Part shown: one piece after another, positions 35,004 to 44,190 of the stretch | Layout of the letters: every line of letters starts with the position of its first letter | Position numbering within the stretch: position 1 is the stretch's first letter | From: Rhizobiales bacterium 63-22 | Lineage (GTDB): Bacteria > Pseudomonadota > Alphaproteobacteria > Rhizobiales > Rhizobiaceae | Length of the DNA stretch: 64,000 nucleotides | Direction of reading: 5' to 3' | NCBI GenBank assembly: GCA_001898995.1 | Contig: MKVZ01000009.1 | Location: 1 to 64,000, forward strand | The notes under the pieces: model-generated | What the model was told of the DNA's origin: nothing | Seen by the model: the letters and a program-made list of their open reading frames with translations, nothing else | Database searches by the model: none | Made by a program: the position numbers and the translations under genes

Positions 35004-35998
35004 GCCGCAGCCTCCTCGTAGGTCTTGGCCGCCTTGTCGCGCAGGATGATGCGCCCGCGCCGCTTCTCCTGCCGCGCGTTGAAGATGACGGCGAGGATGA
35101 TGACGGAGCCGGAAATCGCCATCTGCCAGAAAGGCGAGATGTTGATGACGGGCAGCGCGTTCTTGATGACACCGAGAAACAGCGCGCCCAGCACCGCGCC
35201 CGCCACCGTGCCTATGCCGCCGAGCGTGGAAATGCCGCCGATGACGCAGGCCGCGACACTGTCGAGCTCGAAGCCATTGGCGATATCGACATAGGCCACC
35301 GCATAGCGCGACACCCACAGATAGCCGCACAGACCCGCCAGCGCGCCCGAAAGCACGAAGGCGAAGAAGCGGGTGCGTCCGACATCGATGCCCGCATAGA
35401 CGGCGGCGGTGGGATTGCCGCCGGAAGCGTACAGCGCCCGCCCGAAGAAGGTGCGCGTCATCAGCACCCAGACAAGGGCGACGATCAGGACCGCCGTCCA
35501 GCCGAGCAGCGGCAGGCCGAGAACGACTGTGCGCGGCGTATTGAGAAACACCGGCGTCATCTGATAGGCATTGACCCACGCGCCGCCCGAAAGCACGAAG
35601 GCCATGCCGCGATAGATGGTGAGCGTGCCGAGCGTCACCACGATGGCGGGAATGTTCAGCTTCCACACCAGAATCCCGTTGATCGCGCCCAGCGCGGCGC
35701 CGATGCCGATGCCGAGCACGACCAGCAGCGCCAGCGGCAGGCCTGGATGAGCGGCGTTCAGCATCGCCACCGCCATGCCCGTAAAGGCGAGATTGGCTGC
35801 GACCGACAGGTCGATGGATTTGGTCAGGATGACCGCCATCTGTCCGAGGGCGATGATGATGAGAATCGACGTATCGTTGAAGATGTTCGCCAGACTGCCG
35901 GGACTGGCGAAGCCCGGCGCGCGGCCGGAAAAACCCGCGACCAGCAGGACGATGATGACGAGCAGCAGAAGTTCGCGCTGTCTGAGCAACTGTTTCAT
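35000..35998 (-). CDS. rhaP: L-rhamnose ABC transporter permease RhaP
   Basis: This 332-residue membrane protein is paralogous to RhaQ: MAVILTKSIDLSVAANLAFTG, WKLNIPAIVVTLGTLTIYRG, ASGGNPTAAVYAGIDVGR and GGISTLGGIGTVAGAV. It lies 3 bp after the ATPase gene and overlaps rhaQ, so two different permeases form the channel. Confidence 0.85.
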   Translation of the reverse strand: MKQLLRQRELLLLVIIVLLVAGFSGRAPGFASPGSLANIFNDTSILIIIALGQMAVILTKSIDLSVAANLAFTGMAVAMLNAAHPGLPLALLVVLGIGIGAALGAINGILVWKLNIPAIVVTLGTLTIYRGMAFVLSGGAWVNAYQMTPVFLNTPRTVVLGLPLLGWTAVLIVALVWVLMTRTFFGRALYASGGNPTAAVYAGIDVGRTRFFAFVLSGALAGLCGYLWVSRYAVAYVDIANGFELDSVAACVIGGISTLGGIGTVAGAVLGALFLGVIKNALPVINISPFWQMAISGSVIILAVIFNARQEKRRGRIILRDKAAKTYEEAAA

Positions 35999-36001
35999 GG
36001 T

Positions 36002-37540
36002 TTATCCCGGATTTCCGGTGGCGGCGCGCACCAGTGTCTCGGCGTTCAGTTCAGCGCGGTCGAAGAGGCCAGCCATCAGCCCCTCGCGCATCACCATCAC
36101 GCGGTCGGACATGCCGATGATTTCCGGCAGTTCGGACGAGATCATGACGATGCTGAGACCCTCGGCGGCCAGCTCGCTGATGAAAGCGTGGACGGCGGCC
36201 TTGGAGCCGATATCGATGCCCTTGGTCGGCTCGTCGAGAATGATGACCTTCGGATGGGTGGCGAGCCACTTGCCGATCACCACCTTCTGCTGGTTGCCGC
36301 CGGAAAGCGTGCCCACCGGCACGGAAAGGGCGGCGGCGCGCAGGTCGAAGCGCTCCGCATATTTGCGCGCCAGCGCCAGCTCCTCCGCCATACGCAGGAA
36401 GCCGTGTCGCGAGGTGCGCGTGAGCGACGGCAGCGAAATATTCTGGAAGATCGGCAGTTGCAGCACCGCGCCGTGTCGCCCGCGTTCCTCCGGCACATAG
36501 ACGATGCCATGCTTCACCGCGTCACCGGGGCGGCGGATTTTGATCTCATGGCCGTCCAGCAGCACGCGCCCGCCCGAAGGCGCGGTAATGCCGAAGAGCG
36601 ACTGCGCGAATTCCGAGCGCCCTGCCCCGACAAGCCCGTAGACGCCGAGGATTTCACCCTTGCGCAGCTCGAAGGAGATATCGCGGAATTCGGTCGGATG
36701 CGAATAATGCTCGACCTTCAGGACAGGTCCGCCGATGGCGACGTCCTGCTTGGGGAAAGCCTGATCCACCGAACGGCCGACCATCATGCGTACGATCTCG
36801 TTCTGACCGATATCCGCCAGAGCGCCGTGGCCCACGGCGCGGCCGTCCCGGAACACGGCGTAATTGTCGGCGATTTCATAGACCTCGTCGAATTTGTGGC
36901 TGATGAACAGGATCGCCTTGCCCTGCGCCTTCAACCGCTCGACGATGCGGAACAGATCGTCCACCTCCTTGCGCGACAGGGCGGCGGTCGGCTCATCCAT
37001 GATGACGATGCGCGAGTCCACCGAAAGCGCACGCGCAATCGCCACGATATGCCGCTGCGCGATCGACAGTTCCTTCAGTCTGGCACGGGCGTCCACCGTC
37101 GTTTCCAGCGAGGAAAGCAGGGCCTGCGAGCGGGCATAGACGGCCTTCCAGTTGACGAGACCCAGTTTCGTGCGCGGGGCGTGGCCTAGATAGATGTTCT
37201 CGCCCACCGACAACTCGTCGAAGAGCACGGTCTCCTGATGGATGGCTGTCACCCCCGTATCGGTGGCATCCTGCGCGGTCGCAAGGCGGACCGGCGCGCC
37301 GTCGATGAAAATCTCGCCCTCGTCCTGCTGGTAGATGCCGGTCAGGATCTTGACCAGTGTGGACTTGCCCGCGCCGTTCTCGCCGATCAGCGCCGTCACC
37401 CTGCCTGGATAAAGCGCGATATCGACACTATCGAGCGCGCGCACGCCCGGAAACGCCTTGGTGATGCCGCGCATTTCCAGAACGGGCGCATCCATCACGG
37501 CAGGCTCCTGCCGGGCGCTGGCTTGAAAGGCTGCATTCAT
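36002..37540 (-). CDS. rhaT: L-rhamnose ABC transporter ATP-binding protein RhaT
   Basis: The protein has up to 512 residues and two ATPase domains: Walker [10 protein letters not shown] (53-61 from this start), SIAQRHIVAIARALS, MDEPTAALS, then [15 protein letters not shown] and LDEPTKGIDIGSK. The start is uncertain. The ATG at 37495 (MDAPVLEMRG) has AGGAG nine bases upstream and begins where family conservation starts; the ATG at 37540 would add 15 residues. Rhizobial RhaT is an ABC ATPase and is unrelated to the E. coli symporter of the same name. Confidence 0.85.
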   Translation of the reverse strand: MNAAFQASARQEPAVMDAPVLEMRGITKAFPGVRALDSVDIALYPGRVTALIGENGAGKSTLVKILTGIYQQDEGEIFIDGAPVRLATAQDATDTGVTAIHQETVLFDELSVGENIYLGHAPRTKLGLVNWKAVYARSQALLSSLETTVDARARLKELSIAQRHIVAIARALSVDSRIVIMDEPTAALSRKEVDDLFRIVERLKAQGKAILFISHKFDEVYEIADNYAVFRDGRAVGHGALADIGQNEIVRMMVGRSVDQAFPKQDVAIGGPVLKVEHYSHPTEFRDISFELRKGEILGVYGLVGAGRSEFAQSLFGITAPSGGRVLLDGHEIKIRRPGDAVKHGIVYVPEERGRHGAVLQLPIFQNISLPSLTRTSRHGFLRMAEELALARKYAERFDLRAAALSVPVGTLSGGNQQKVVIGKWLATHPKVIILDEPTKGIDIGSKAAVHAFISELAAEGLSIVMISSELPEIIGMSDRVMVMREGLMAGLFDRAELNAETLVRAATGNPG

Positions 37541-37612
37541 CGCGAATACTCGAAATCCGGCCTGAAACCAGCGGCGACACCGGCGACAAGCACCGAATGC
37601 CGCCGCTTGCGG

Positions 37613-38608
37613 TCAGAACACCTTGGAGAACTTGTCGATGTTCGACGCGTTATAGACGAAAGGATCGGCCATCGCGGCCTCGCCGTTTGCGCCGATCTTG
37701 ATCTTGCCCATGCGTCCGGCATCGACCTCGGTGCCGGGCTTGCCGCTGGCATCGCCCTTGACGAGATGGTAGGCGATCTCCGTGGCGGTGTAACCGAGGT
37801 CGATCGGGTTCCAGATGGCGAATTCCTTGGTCGCGCCCGACTTGATTGCTCCCGCCATTTCGGACGGCAGGCCGAGGCCGGTCACATAAACCTTACCAAT
37901 CTTGCCCGCATCCTTGACGGCCTGCGAGGCAGCCAGCACGCCGACCGTGGTGGGCGCGACGATAACCTTCACCTCGGGATGCGATTTCAGCAGGCCCTGC
38001 GCCTCACGATAGCTCTTGTCGGCAAGATCGTCGCCATAGACGGTGGTCACGAGATTGAGGCCCGGAAAATCCTTGAGCTGCTTCTTCATCTCGGCGATCC
38101 AGATATTCTGGTTGGTCGAGGTGGTGGTGGCGGAGAGAATTGCGAAATTGCCCTTGCCGCCCGGCAGATGGTCGGCGGCGAGCTTCAGGCACATCTTGCC
38201 GATCAGTTCATTGGAAGACGGATTGAGATGCATGATGCGGCCGGCAGGCGCGACGCCCGAATCCCACGAGATCACCTTGATGCCGCGCTGCGCGGCCTTC
38301 TTGAGCGCCGGCACGACGGCATCCGGGTCGTTGGCGGAGATGGCGATGGCGTCGACGCCCTGCGCGATCAGCGAATTGATCACCTCGATCTGGCCCTCGG
38401 CGGTCGTCGTGGTCGGACCGGTATATATGACCTGCACGCCGCCCAGTTCCTTGGCCGCTTCCTGCGCGCCCTTGTCGGCGGCTTCGAAGAAGCCGTTGCC
38501 GAGCGACTTCGCGACCAGCGCGATCTTCATGTCGGCGGCCTGCGCCTGACTTGCGATGAAAGCCACGGCCAGAGCCGTGCCCAATGCCAGTTTCTTGAAA
38601 AGGCTCAT
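37613..38608 (-). CDS. rhaS: L-rhamnose-binding periplasmic protein RhaS
   Basis: This 331-residue precursor has a signal peptide ending at AQA (residue 24). The mature LsrB/RhaS-type fold starts MKIALVAKSLGNGFFEAAD and includes ISANDPDAVVPALK, ISWDSGVAPAGRIMHL and ATTTSTNQNIWIAEMKK. The ATG follows GGGAGG. A weak 7-bp stem (37570-37576 with 37601-37607) follows the stop. It is not the E. coli activator of the same name. Confidence 0.85.
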   Translation of the reverse strand: MSLFKKLALGTALAVAFIASQAQAADMKIALVAKSLGNGFFEAADKGAQEAAKELGGVQVIYTGPTTTTAEGQIEVINSLIAQGVDAIAISANDPDAVVPALKKAAQRGIKVISWDSGVAPAGRIMHLNPSSNELIGKMCLKLAADHLPGGKGNFAILSATTTSTNQNIWIAEMKKQLKDFPGLNLVTTVYGDDLADKSYREAQGLLKSHPEVKVIVAPTTVGVLAASQAVKDAGKIGKVYVTGLGLPSEMAGAIKSGATKEFAIWNPIDLGYTATEIAYHLVKGDASGKPGTEVDAGRMGKIKIGANGEAAMADPFVYNASNIDKFSKVF

Positions 38609-38652
38609 GTCTCACTCCTCCCAGTATAAAGACAATCGGTATATGCGTTCGG

Positions 38653-39453
38653 TCAGGCCACCTGCTCGCCCCTGCCCGCGGAAACCTGCGCCACGATGAG
38701 CCGGACGCCGGCATTCTCAACCATGCGGCGCGCCTCGTCGGTGACGCCGTCGTCGGTGATCAGCGTACCCACCCGGTCGAGCGGGCACAGGATCAGGCTG
38801 GAGCGGCGGGTGAACTTGCTGGAATCGACCATGAGGACGAGTTCGTCCGCCTGCCCCATCAGCTTCTGCTCGCTCTGGATGATGAGCGCGTCCGACTCCA
38901 TCACGCCGAGCGGGCTCACGCCCTGACATCCCATGAACATGCGCCGTCCGTAGAAATTGCGGATGACGTCGTTGTCGAAGGGCGACAGGATCAGGCTCTG
39001 CTCGCGATAGATCGCGCCGCCGGGCACGATCACCGTGCTTTTCGACTGGCGCAGCAGATGCTCGGCGATGGCGAAGGAATTGGTCAGCACCTGAAGCCGG
39101 CGCGCGGCCAGATAATGCACCATCTGAAACGTCGTCGAGCCGCCGTTGATGATGATGCTATCGCCTTCCTCGCAAAGCGCCACGGCCTCGCGGGCGATGG
39201 CGCGCTTGCGGTCGCCGTTCTCGGATTCGGACACCTTGAACGGACGCCCGGCCAGACTGCCGAACTGCGGCGGATGGATGGCCTCGGCCCCCCCGCGCAC
39301 GCGCTTGATGCGGCCCTGCATGTGCAGCGACGCGATATCGCGCCGCAGCGTCGCCTCCGACGCCTCCGTCAGCTCCACCAGATCCTGAATCGTGATGACC
39401 GGCTTTTCCTGAACTGCGCTCAGAATGATGCGGTGGCGTTCTCGCTCGTGCAT
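38653..39453 (-). CDS. rhaR: DeoR-family repressor of rhamnose genes RhaR
   Basis: This 266-residue DeoR-family protein has the HTH ITIQDLVELTEASEATLRRD (residues about 19-38) and the sugar-phosphate sensor part DSIIINGGSTTFQMVHYL; LMVDSSKFTRRSS. The ATG at 39453 follows GGAGG. It heads the leftward rhaRSTPQ operon, 44 bp before rhaS, and is divergent from rhaD. A 14-bp inverted repeat in the promoter region is its probable operator. Confidence 0.87.
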   Translation of the reverse strand: MHERERHRIILSAVQEKPVITIQDLVELTEASEATLRRDIASLHMQGRIKRVRGGAEAIHPPQFGSLAGRPFKVSESENGDRKRAIAREAVALCEEGDSIIINGGSTTFQMVHYLAARRLQVLTNSFAIAEHLLRQSKSTVIVPGGAIYREQSLILSPFDNDVIRNFYGRRMFMGCQGVSPLGVMESDALIIQSEQKLMGQADELVLMVDSSKFTRRSSLILCPLDRVGTLITDDGVTDEARRMVENAGVRLIVAQVSAGRGEQVA

Positions 39454-39494
39454 GGCTCCTCCTGTTTTCCATCTATCGGCATATTGCAAAGCGA

Positions 39495-39567
39495 TGTCAA
39501 TCAAAAACAAGCATAATCTTGCATATATGCGCTAAATCCAACCGTTCTTGATCGTTTATGATTGACA
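39495..39567. promoter_or_regulatory. Candidate RhaR operator pair
   Basis: TGTCAATCAAAAAC (39495-39508) and GTTTATGATTGACA (39554-39567) are inverted copies of one 14-bp element with one mismatch, in the divergent rhaR-rhaD region. The copies bracket an AT-rich core containing GCATATATGC, which suits looping or cooperative binding by a DeoR repressor. Confidence 0.65.
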
Positions 39568-39653
39568 GCCCTTTGTTTCATGCGTCATATCTGCGCCAGA
39601 ATGATCGTTTGCGCATGAAGCGAGCGCGGAAAAATTCCATATGGGAGGATGAC

Positions 39654-41750
39654 ATGGCGATGGGCGATCGGCTGCTGGAGAACCGCTGGGACGACGCCAG
39701 GGCGGCGGCGCTGGACGAGCCGGGCAAGCTGCTCTATCGCTCGAACCTGCTCGGCTCCGACAAGCGCATCACCAATTACGGCGGCGGCAACACCTCCGCC
39801 AAGGTTTCGGAAGCCGATCCGCTGACCGGCGAAAAGGTGCAGGTGCTCTGGGTCAAGGGCTCGGGCGGCGATGTCGGCACCATCAAACTCGACGGCTTCG
39901 CCACGCTCTACCAAGACAAGCTCGAAGCGCTGAAGGGCATCTACAGGGGCGTCGAGGACGAGGACCGCATGGTCGGCTTCCTGCCGCACTGCACCTTCAA
40001 CCTCAACCCGCGCGCCGCCTCCATCGACACGCCGCTGCACGGTTTCGTGCCTTTCACCCATGTCGACCATATGCATCCCGACGCGATCATAGCCATCGCG
40101 GCGTCGGAGAATTCGCGCGAGCTGACGCAGGAGATTTTCGGCGACGAGATCGGCTGGCTGCCGTGGCGGCGTCCCGGCTTCCAGCTCGGCCTCGACCTCG
40201 AAGCCTTCGTCAAGGCCAATCCGCAGGCCAAGGGCGTGGTGCTGGAAAGCCATGGCCTCTTCACCTGGGCGAACGACGCGAAGACCTGCTACGAAACCAC
40301 GCTCGCCGTCATCAACAAGGCCATCGAATGGCTGGACGCCCGCACCGCCGGCAGGCCGGCTTTCGGCGGGGCCGTGGCGCAGAGCCTCGACGCCGCGCAG
40401 CGCCGCGCCGTCGCCGCGCGCCTGATGCCGGAAATCCGCGGGCTGATCGGCCGCGACGAGCGCAAGCTCGGCCATTTCGACGATCAGGACGCGGTGCTGG
40501 AATTCGTCAACTCGAAGGATTTGAAGCCGCTGGCGCAGCTCGGCACTTCCTGCCCCGACCATTTCCTCCGCACCAAGATCCGCCCGCTGGTGATCGATTT
40601 CGATCCGGCAAAGCCCGATGTGGACGGGGCCGTCGCCGGCCTTGAAGCCGCGCTCGAAGCCTATCGCGCCGACTACACGCGCTATTATGAAAGTTGCAAG
40701 CACGACAATTCGCCGAAGATGCGCGATCCCAATCCGGTGATCTTCCTCATTCCCGGGGTCGGCATGCTGTCCTTCGCCCGCGACCGGGCGACGGCGCGCA
40801 TCGCTGGCGAATTCTACGTCAACGCCATCAATGTGATGCGCGGCGCGTCCGCCGTGTCGCGCTATCGGGGCCTGCCGGAGCAGGAAGCCTTCGACATCGA
40901 ATACTGGCTTCTGGAGGAGGCCAAGCTGCAACGCATGCCCAGGCCCAAGAGCCTCGCCGGGCGCGTCGCGCTCATCACCGGCGGCGCGGGTGGCATCGGC
41001 TTCGCCACGGCGGAGCGGCTCTTGGGCGAAGGGGCCTGCGTGGTTCTGGCCGATATCGACGCGAACGCGCTCAAAACCGCGCATGAAAACCTCGCCCAGC
41101 GCTATGGTTCCGATCAGGCGCGCAGCGTCGCGCTGGACGTGACCGACGAAAAGGCGGTGGCCGCCGCCTTCACGGAGGCGAGCGTCGAGTTCGGCGGCGT
41201 CGACATCCTCGTCTCCAACGCCGGCATCGCCTCCTCCGCGCCCATCGAGACGACCGAGCTTTCGATGTGGAACCGCAATATCGACATTCTGGCGACGGGC
41301 TATTTCCTCGTCTCGCGCGAGGCGTTCCGGCTGTTCCGCCGCCAGAAGCTCGGCGGCAATGTGGTCTTCGTCGCCTCCAAGAACGGGCTGGCCGCCTCGC
41401 CCAACGCGTCCGCCTATTGCACGGCGAAGGCGGCGGAAATCCACCTCGCCCGCTGCCTCGCGCTGGAGGGCGCGGAGGCGGGCATCCGCGTCAATGTGGT
41501 GAACCCCGACGCGGTGCTGCGCGGATCGAAGATCTGGGACGGCGAATGGCGCGAGCAGCGCGCGGCCTCCTCGAAGATCGACGTTTCGGAGCTGGAGGAG
41601 CATTATCGCAAGCGGTCGCTCTTGAAGCTGAACGTGCTGCCCGAGGATATCGCGCAGGCCGTGTTCTTCTTCGTCAGCGACGCCTCGGCCAAGTCCACCG
41701 GCAACATATTGAACGTGGACGCCGGCAACCAGCAGAGCTTTCCGCGCTGA
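39654..41750 (+). CDS. rhaD: Bifunctional rhamnulose-1-phosphate aldolase / short-chain dehydrogenase RhaD
   Basis: This 698-residue fusion has an N-terminal class II aldolase (about 1-400) with TNYGGGNTSAK, zinc-site text FTHVDHMHPDA and LESHGLFTWA, and a C-terminal SDR (about 430-698) with ITGGAGGIGFATAE, VSNAGIASSAP and the active-site ASAYCTAKAA. It would cleave rhamnulose 1-phosphate to DHAP and L-lactaldehyde and oxidise the latter. The ATG at 39654 follows GGAGG; a longer frame from 39558 is unsupported. rhaI follows after 24 bp. Confidence 0.92.
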   Translation: MAMGDRLLENRWDDARAAALDEPGKLLYRSNLLGSDKRITNYGGGNTSAKVSEADPLTGEKVQVLWVKGSGGDVGTIKLDGFATLYQDKLEALKGIYRGVEDEDRMVGFLPHCTFNLNPRAASIDTPLHGFVPFTHVDHMHPDAIIAIAASENSRELTQEIFGDEIGWLPWRRPGFQLGLDLEAFVKANPQAKGVVLESHGLFTWANDAKTCYETTLAVINKAIEWLDARTAGRPAFGGAVAQSLDAAQRRAVAARLMPEIRGLIGRDERKLGHFDDQDAVLEFVNSKDLKPLAQLGTSCPDHFLRTKIRPLVIDFDPAKPDVDGAVAGLEAALEAYRADYTRYYESCKHDNSPKMRDPNPVIFLIPGVGMLSFARDRATARIAGEFYVNAINVMRGASAVSRYRGLPEQEAFDIEYWLLEEAKLQRMPRPKSLAGRVALITGGAGGIGFATAERLLGEGACVVLADIDANALKTAHENLAQRYGSDQARSVALDVTDEKAVAAAFTEASVEFGGVDILVSNAGIASSAPIETTELSMWNRNIDILATGYFLVSREAFRLFRRQKLGGNVVFVASKNGLAASPNASAYCTAKAAEIHLARCLALEGAEAGIRVNVVNPDAVLRGSKIWDGEWREQRAASSKIDVSELEEHYRKRSLLKLNVLPEDIAQAVFFFVSDASAKSTGNILNVDAGNQQSFPR

Positions 41751-41774
41751 CTTCGCGACATTCTGGGAGGAACC

Positions 41775-43067
41775 ATGTCCGAGCAACCCATTCCGGCCGA
41801 TTTCATCGCCGAGCACAATTCCGGTTTCGAATCCGCGCATAAGCGCGACTACGAGGCGCTGGGAGAGCAGCTCGCGCGCCGCGGCTTCGAGATCGAAAAG
41901 ATCACCGAAAAAGTGGCGGACTATTTCGTCGCCCTGCCCTCATGGGGCACGGGCACGGGCGGCACGCGCTTCGGCCGCTTTCCCGGACGCGGCGAGCCGC
42001 GCGGCGTCTTCGACAAGCTCGACGACTGCGCCGTCGTCAACCAGTTGTCGAGCGCTACGCCACGGGTCTCGCTGCATATTCCGTGGGACAAGGCCGACCC
42101 GAAGAAGCTGAAGGAGCACGCAGCCGCGCTCGGCCTCAGCTTCGACGCGATGAACTCCAACACTTTCGCCGACGCCGCCGGCCAAAACCTTTCCTACAAG
42201 TTCGGCTCGCTCACCCATGTCGATCCGGCGGTGCGCGCGCAGGCGGTCGCCCATAATATCGAATGCATCGAGATCGGAAAGGCCATCGGCTCTAAGGCCC
42301 TGACCGTCTGGCTCGGCGACGGCTCCAACTTCCCCGGCCAGCAGAATTTCACGCGCGCCTTCGAGCGCTATCTCGACTCCATGCGGGAAATCTACGAGGC
42401 GCTGCCCGACGATTGGCGGCTGTTCTCCGAACACAAGATGTACGAGCCGGCCTTCTATTCCACCGTGGTGCAGGACTGGGGCACGAATTACCTCATCGCC
42501 TCGACGCTGGGGCCGAAGGCGCAATGTCTGGTCGATCTCGGTCACCACGCGCCCAACACCAATATCGAAATGATCGTGGCGCGCCTGATCCAGTTCGGCA
42601 AGCTGGGCGGCTTCCACTTCAACGACAGCAAATATGGCGACGACGATCTCGACGCCGGCTCCATCGATCCCTATCGCCTGTTCCTCGTCTTCAACGAACT
42701 GGTCGACGCGGACTATCGCGGCGTGGCGGATTTCCATCCGGCGCATATGATCGACCAGTCGCACAATGTCACCGACCCGCTGGAAAGCCTGATCTCGTCG
42801 GCCAACGAAATCCGCCGCGCCTATGCGCAGGCGCTTCTGGTGGACCGCGAGGCGCTGGAGACCTACCAGCAGGAAAACGACGCGCTGATGGCCTCCGACA
42901 CGCTGAAGCGCGCCTATCGCACCAACGTGGAGCCGATCCTCGCCGAGGCCCGCCGCCGCGCCGGCGGAGCCATCGAGCCGATCTTCGCCTATCGCGCCAG
43001 CCTCTATCGGGAGAAGGTCGCCAAGCAACGCCCGGAAAGCACGAGCGACGGCGGGGCGTTCAACTGA
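41775..43067 (+). CDS. rhaI: L-rhamnose isomerase, rhizobial type
   Basis: This 430-residue TIM-barrel isomerase converts L-rhamnose to L-rhamnulose. Family text includes LPSWGTGTGGTRFGRFPG, the metal-ligand regions LFSEHKMYEPAFYSTVVQDW and LVDLGHHAPNTNIEMIV, and GGFHFNDSKYGDDDLDAG. It is the Pseudomonas stutzeri/rhizobial family rather than E. coli RhaA. GGGAGG precedes the ATG. It ends convergently with the LysR gene. Confidence 0.92.
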   Translation: MSEQPIPADFIAEHNSGFESAHKRDYEALGEQLARRGFEIEKITEKVADYFVALPSWGTGTGGTRFGRFPGRGEPRGVFDKLDDCAVVNQLSSATPRVSLHIPWDKADPKKLKEHAAALGLSFDAMNSNTFADAAGQNLSYKFGSLTHVDPAVRAQAVAHNIECIEIGKAIGSKALTVWLGDGSNFPGQQNFTRAFERYLDSMREIYEALPDDWRLFSEHKMYEPAFYSTVVQDWGTNYLIASTLGPKAQCLVDLGHHAPNTNIEMIVARLIQFGKLGGFHFNDSKYGDDDLDAGSIDPYRLFLVFNELVDADYRGVADFHPAHMIDQSHNVTDPLESLISSANEIRRAYAQALLVDREALETYQQENDALMASDTLKRAYRTNVEPILAEARRRAGGAIEPIFAYRASLYREKVAKQRPESTSDGGAFN

Positions 43068-43097
43068 TCGCGGCGCACAGTCCCGATGCGGATGGCG

Positions 43098-44024
43098 TCA
43101 GCCGTTCTCCGCTCCTTCGCAGGTGGAACGCAGCCAGTCGATGAAGTCGGCGACTTTCCTGCGCACATCGTTACGGGCGGGATAAAAGGCATAATAGCCG
43201 TAGCCCGTCGAGACCACCCTTTCGAAGGGCACGACCAGTTCGCCGCGCCGGCGGTCCTCGATCGTGAAGCTCATATCCCCCATCACCACGCCCAGCCCGC
43301 TCGACGCCGCGGTCAGGGCGAAATCGTGCGTGTCGAACACCTGATGGTGGCTTGGCTTGAAGTCGTATTGCTCCTCGGCCTGAAGCCAGGTCATCCACGC
43401 GCTGTGGCGCGTATCGGCATGCAGCAGCGTGCATCCGGCCAGATTTTCGACCCGTGCCGGTGAGCCGAGCGTCTCCATCAGCGCGGGCGCGCACATGGGC
43501 GTCATGTGCTCCTCCAGCAGCGGCACCACGTCCATCCCCGGCGCCACGCCATTGCCGTAGGTGATGAGCACGTCGATGTCGCCGACGCCGAAGGCGGGAC
43601 GGATGAACCACGCCGTGTCGATATTGATGCTGAGGTCTGGATGGGCGTCGCGCAGTTGCGGCAGACGCGGCAGCAGCCATTTGCGCGCGAAGGTCGGCGT
43701 CATGCGGACGGTCAGCGTTCGCGATTGGGTGCGCAGCGCCTCGAAGGAACTCTTGAACGAGGCGAGCAGGCCTTCGACAAGCGGGAGAAGCGCCTGCCCC
43801 TGTGCGGAGACCGCCACTTTCCGCGTGTGACGCTCCAGAAGCGTGCAACCGAAATAAAGCTCCAGTTGCTGAATCTGGCGGCTGATGGCGCTCTGGCTGA
43901 GATTGAGCTGCTCGGCGGCCAGCGTGAAGCTGCCGGTCTCCGCCACCACGGAAAAGGTTTGCAGCGTTTGCAGCGGCGGCAGCCGGTTGGAACCTGTCCT
44001 GAGTTCCCTCGCATTGATCAGCAT
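43098..44024 (-). CDS. LysR-family transcriptional regulator (GcvA-like)
   Basis: This 308-residue regulator has an N-terminal HTH (FTLAAEQLNLSQSAISRQIQ, residues about 33-52) and a C-terminal effector-binding domain with LRVRMTPTFARKWLLPRL-type text (here LTVRMTPTFARKWL), as in GcvA-like regulators. It is divergent from the amino acid ABC operon at 44191, and a TGCA palindrome lies between them. A CTCCGG / CCGGAG hairpin at 44041-44057 lies in its own leader. It probably activates the eight-gene operon in response to the imported compound. Confidence 0.87.
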   Translation of the reverse strand: MLINARELRTGSNRLPPLQTLQTFSVVAETGSFTLAAEQLNLSQSAISRQIQQLELYFGCTLLERHTRKVAVSAQGQALLPLVEGLLASFKSSFEALRTQSRTLTVRMTPTFARKWLLPRLPQLRDAHPDLSINIDTAWFIRPAFGVGDIDVLITYGNGVAPGMDVVPLLEEHMTPMCAPALMETLGSPARVENLAGCTLLHADTRHSAWMTWLQAEEQYDFKPSHHQVFDTHDFALTAASSGLGVVMGDMSFTIEDRRRGELVVPFERVVSTGYGYYAFYPARNDVRRKVADFIDWLRSTCEGAENG

Positions 44025-44092
44025 GGGTTTTACCTCAAATCTCCGGGCATTCCGGAGCCGTTGCCCGCCGTATAACCCGGCAGTGGCGATTT

Positions 44093-44107
44093 ATGCAATT
44101 TCTGCAT
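44093..44107. promoter_or_regulatory. Candidate LysR operator
   Basis: ATGCA and TGCAT flank a 5-base spacer, giving the T-N11-A pattern typical of LysR targets. It lies in the 166-bp divergent region 44025-44190. Confidence 0.5.
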
Positions 44108-44190
44108 TAATCGCATGAGAAGTTTTCGTTTGTTCCCACCGTCGCAATTGCTTACCCTGCGTCTAAACAAATTAAAAACGGGAACGTCAT

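Noticed and set aside
39585..41840. 750-codon minus-strand frame opposite rhaD
   Set aside because: A codon-bias artefact; RhaD on the plus strand has both enzyme domains intact.
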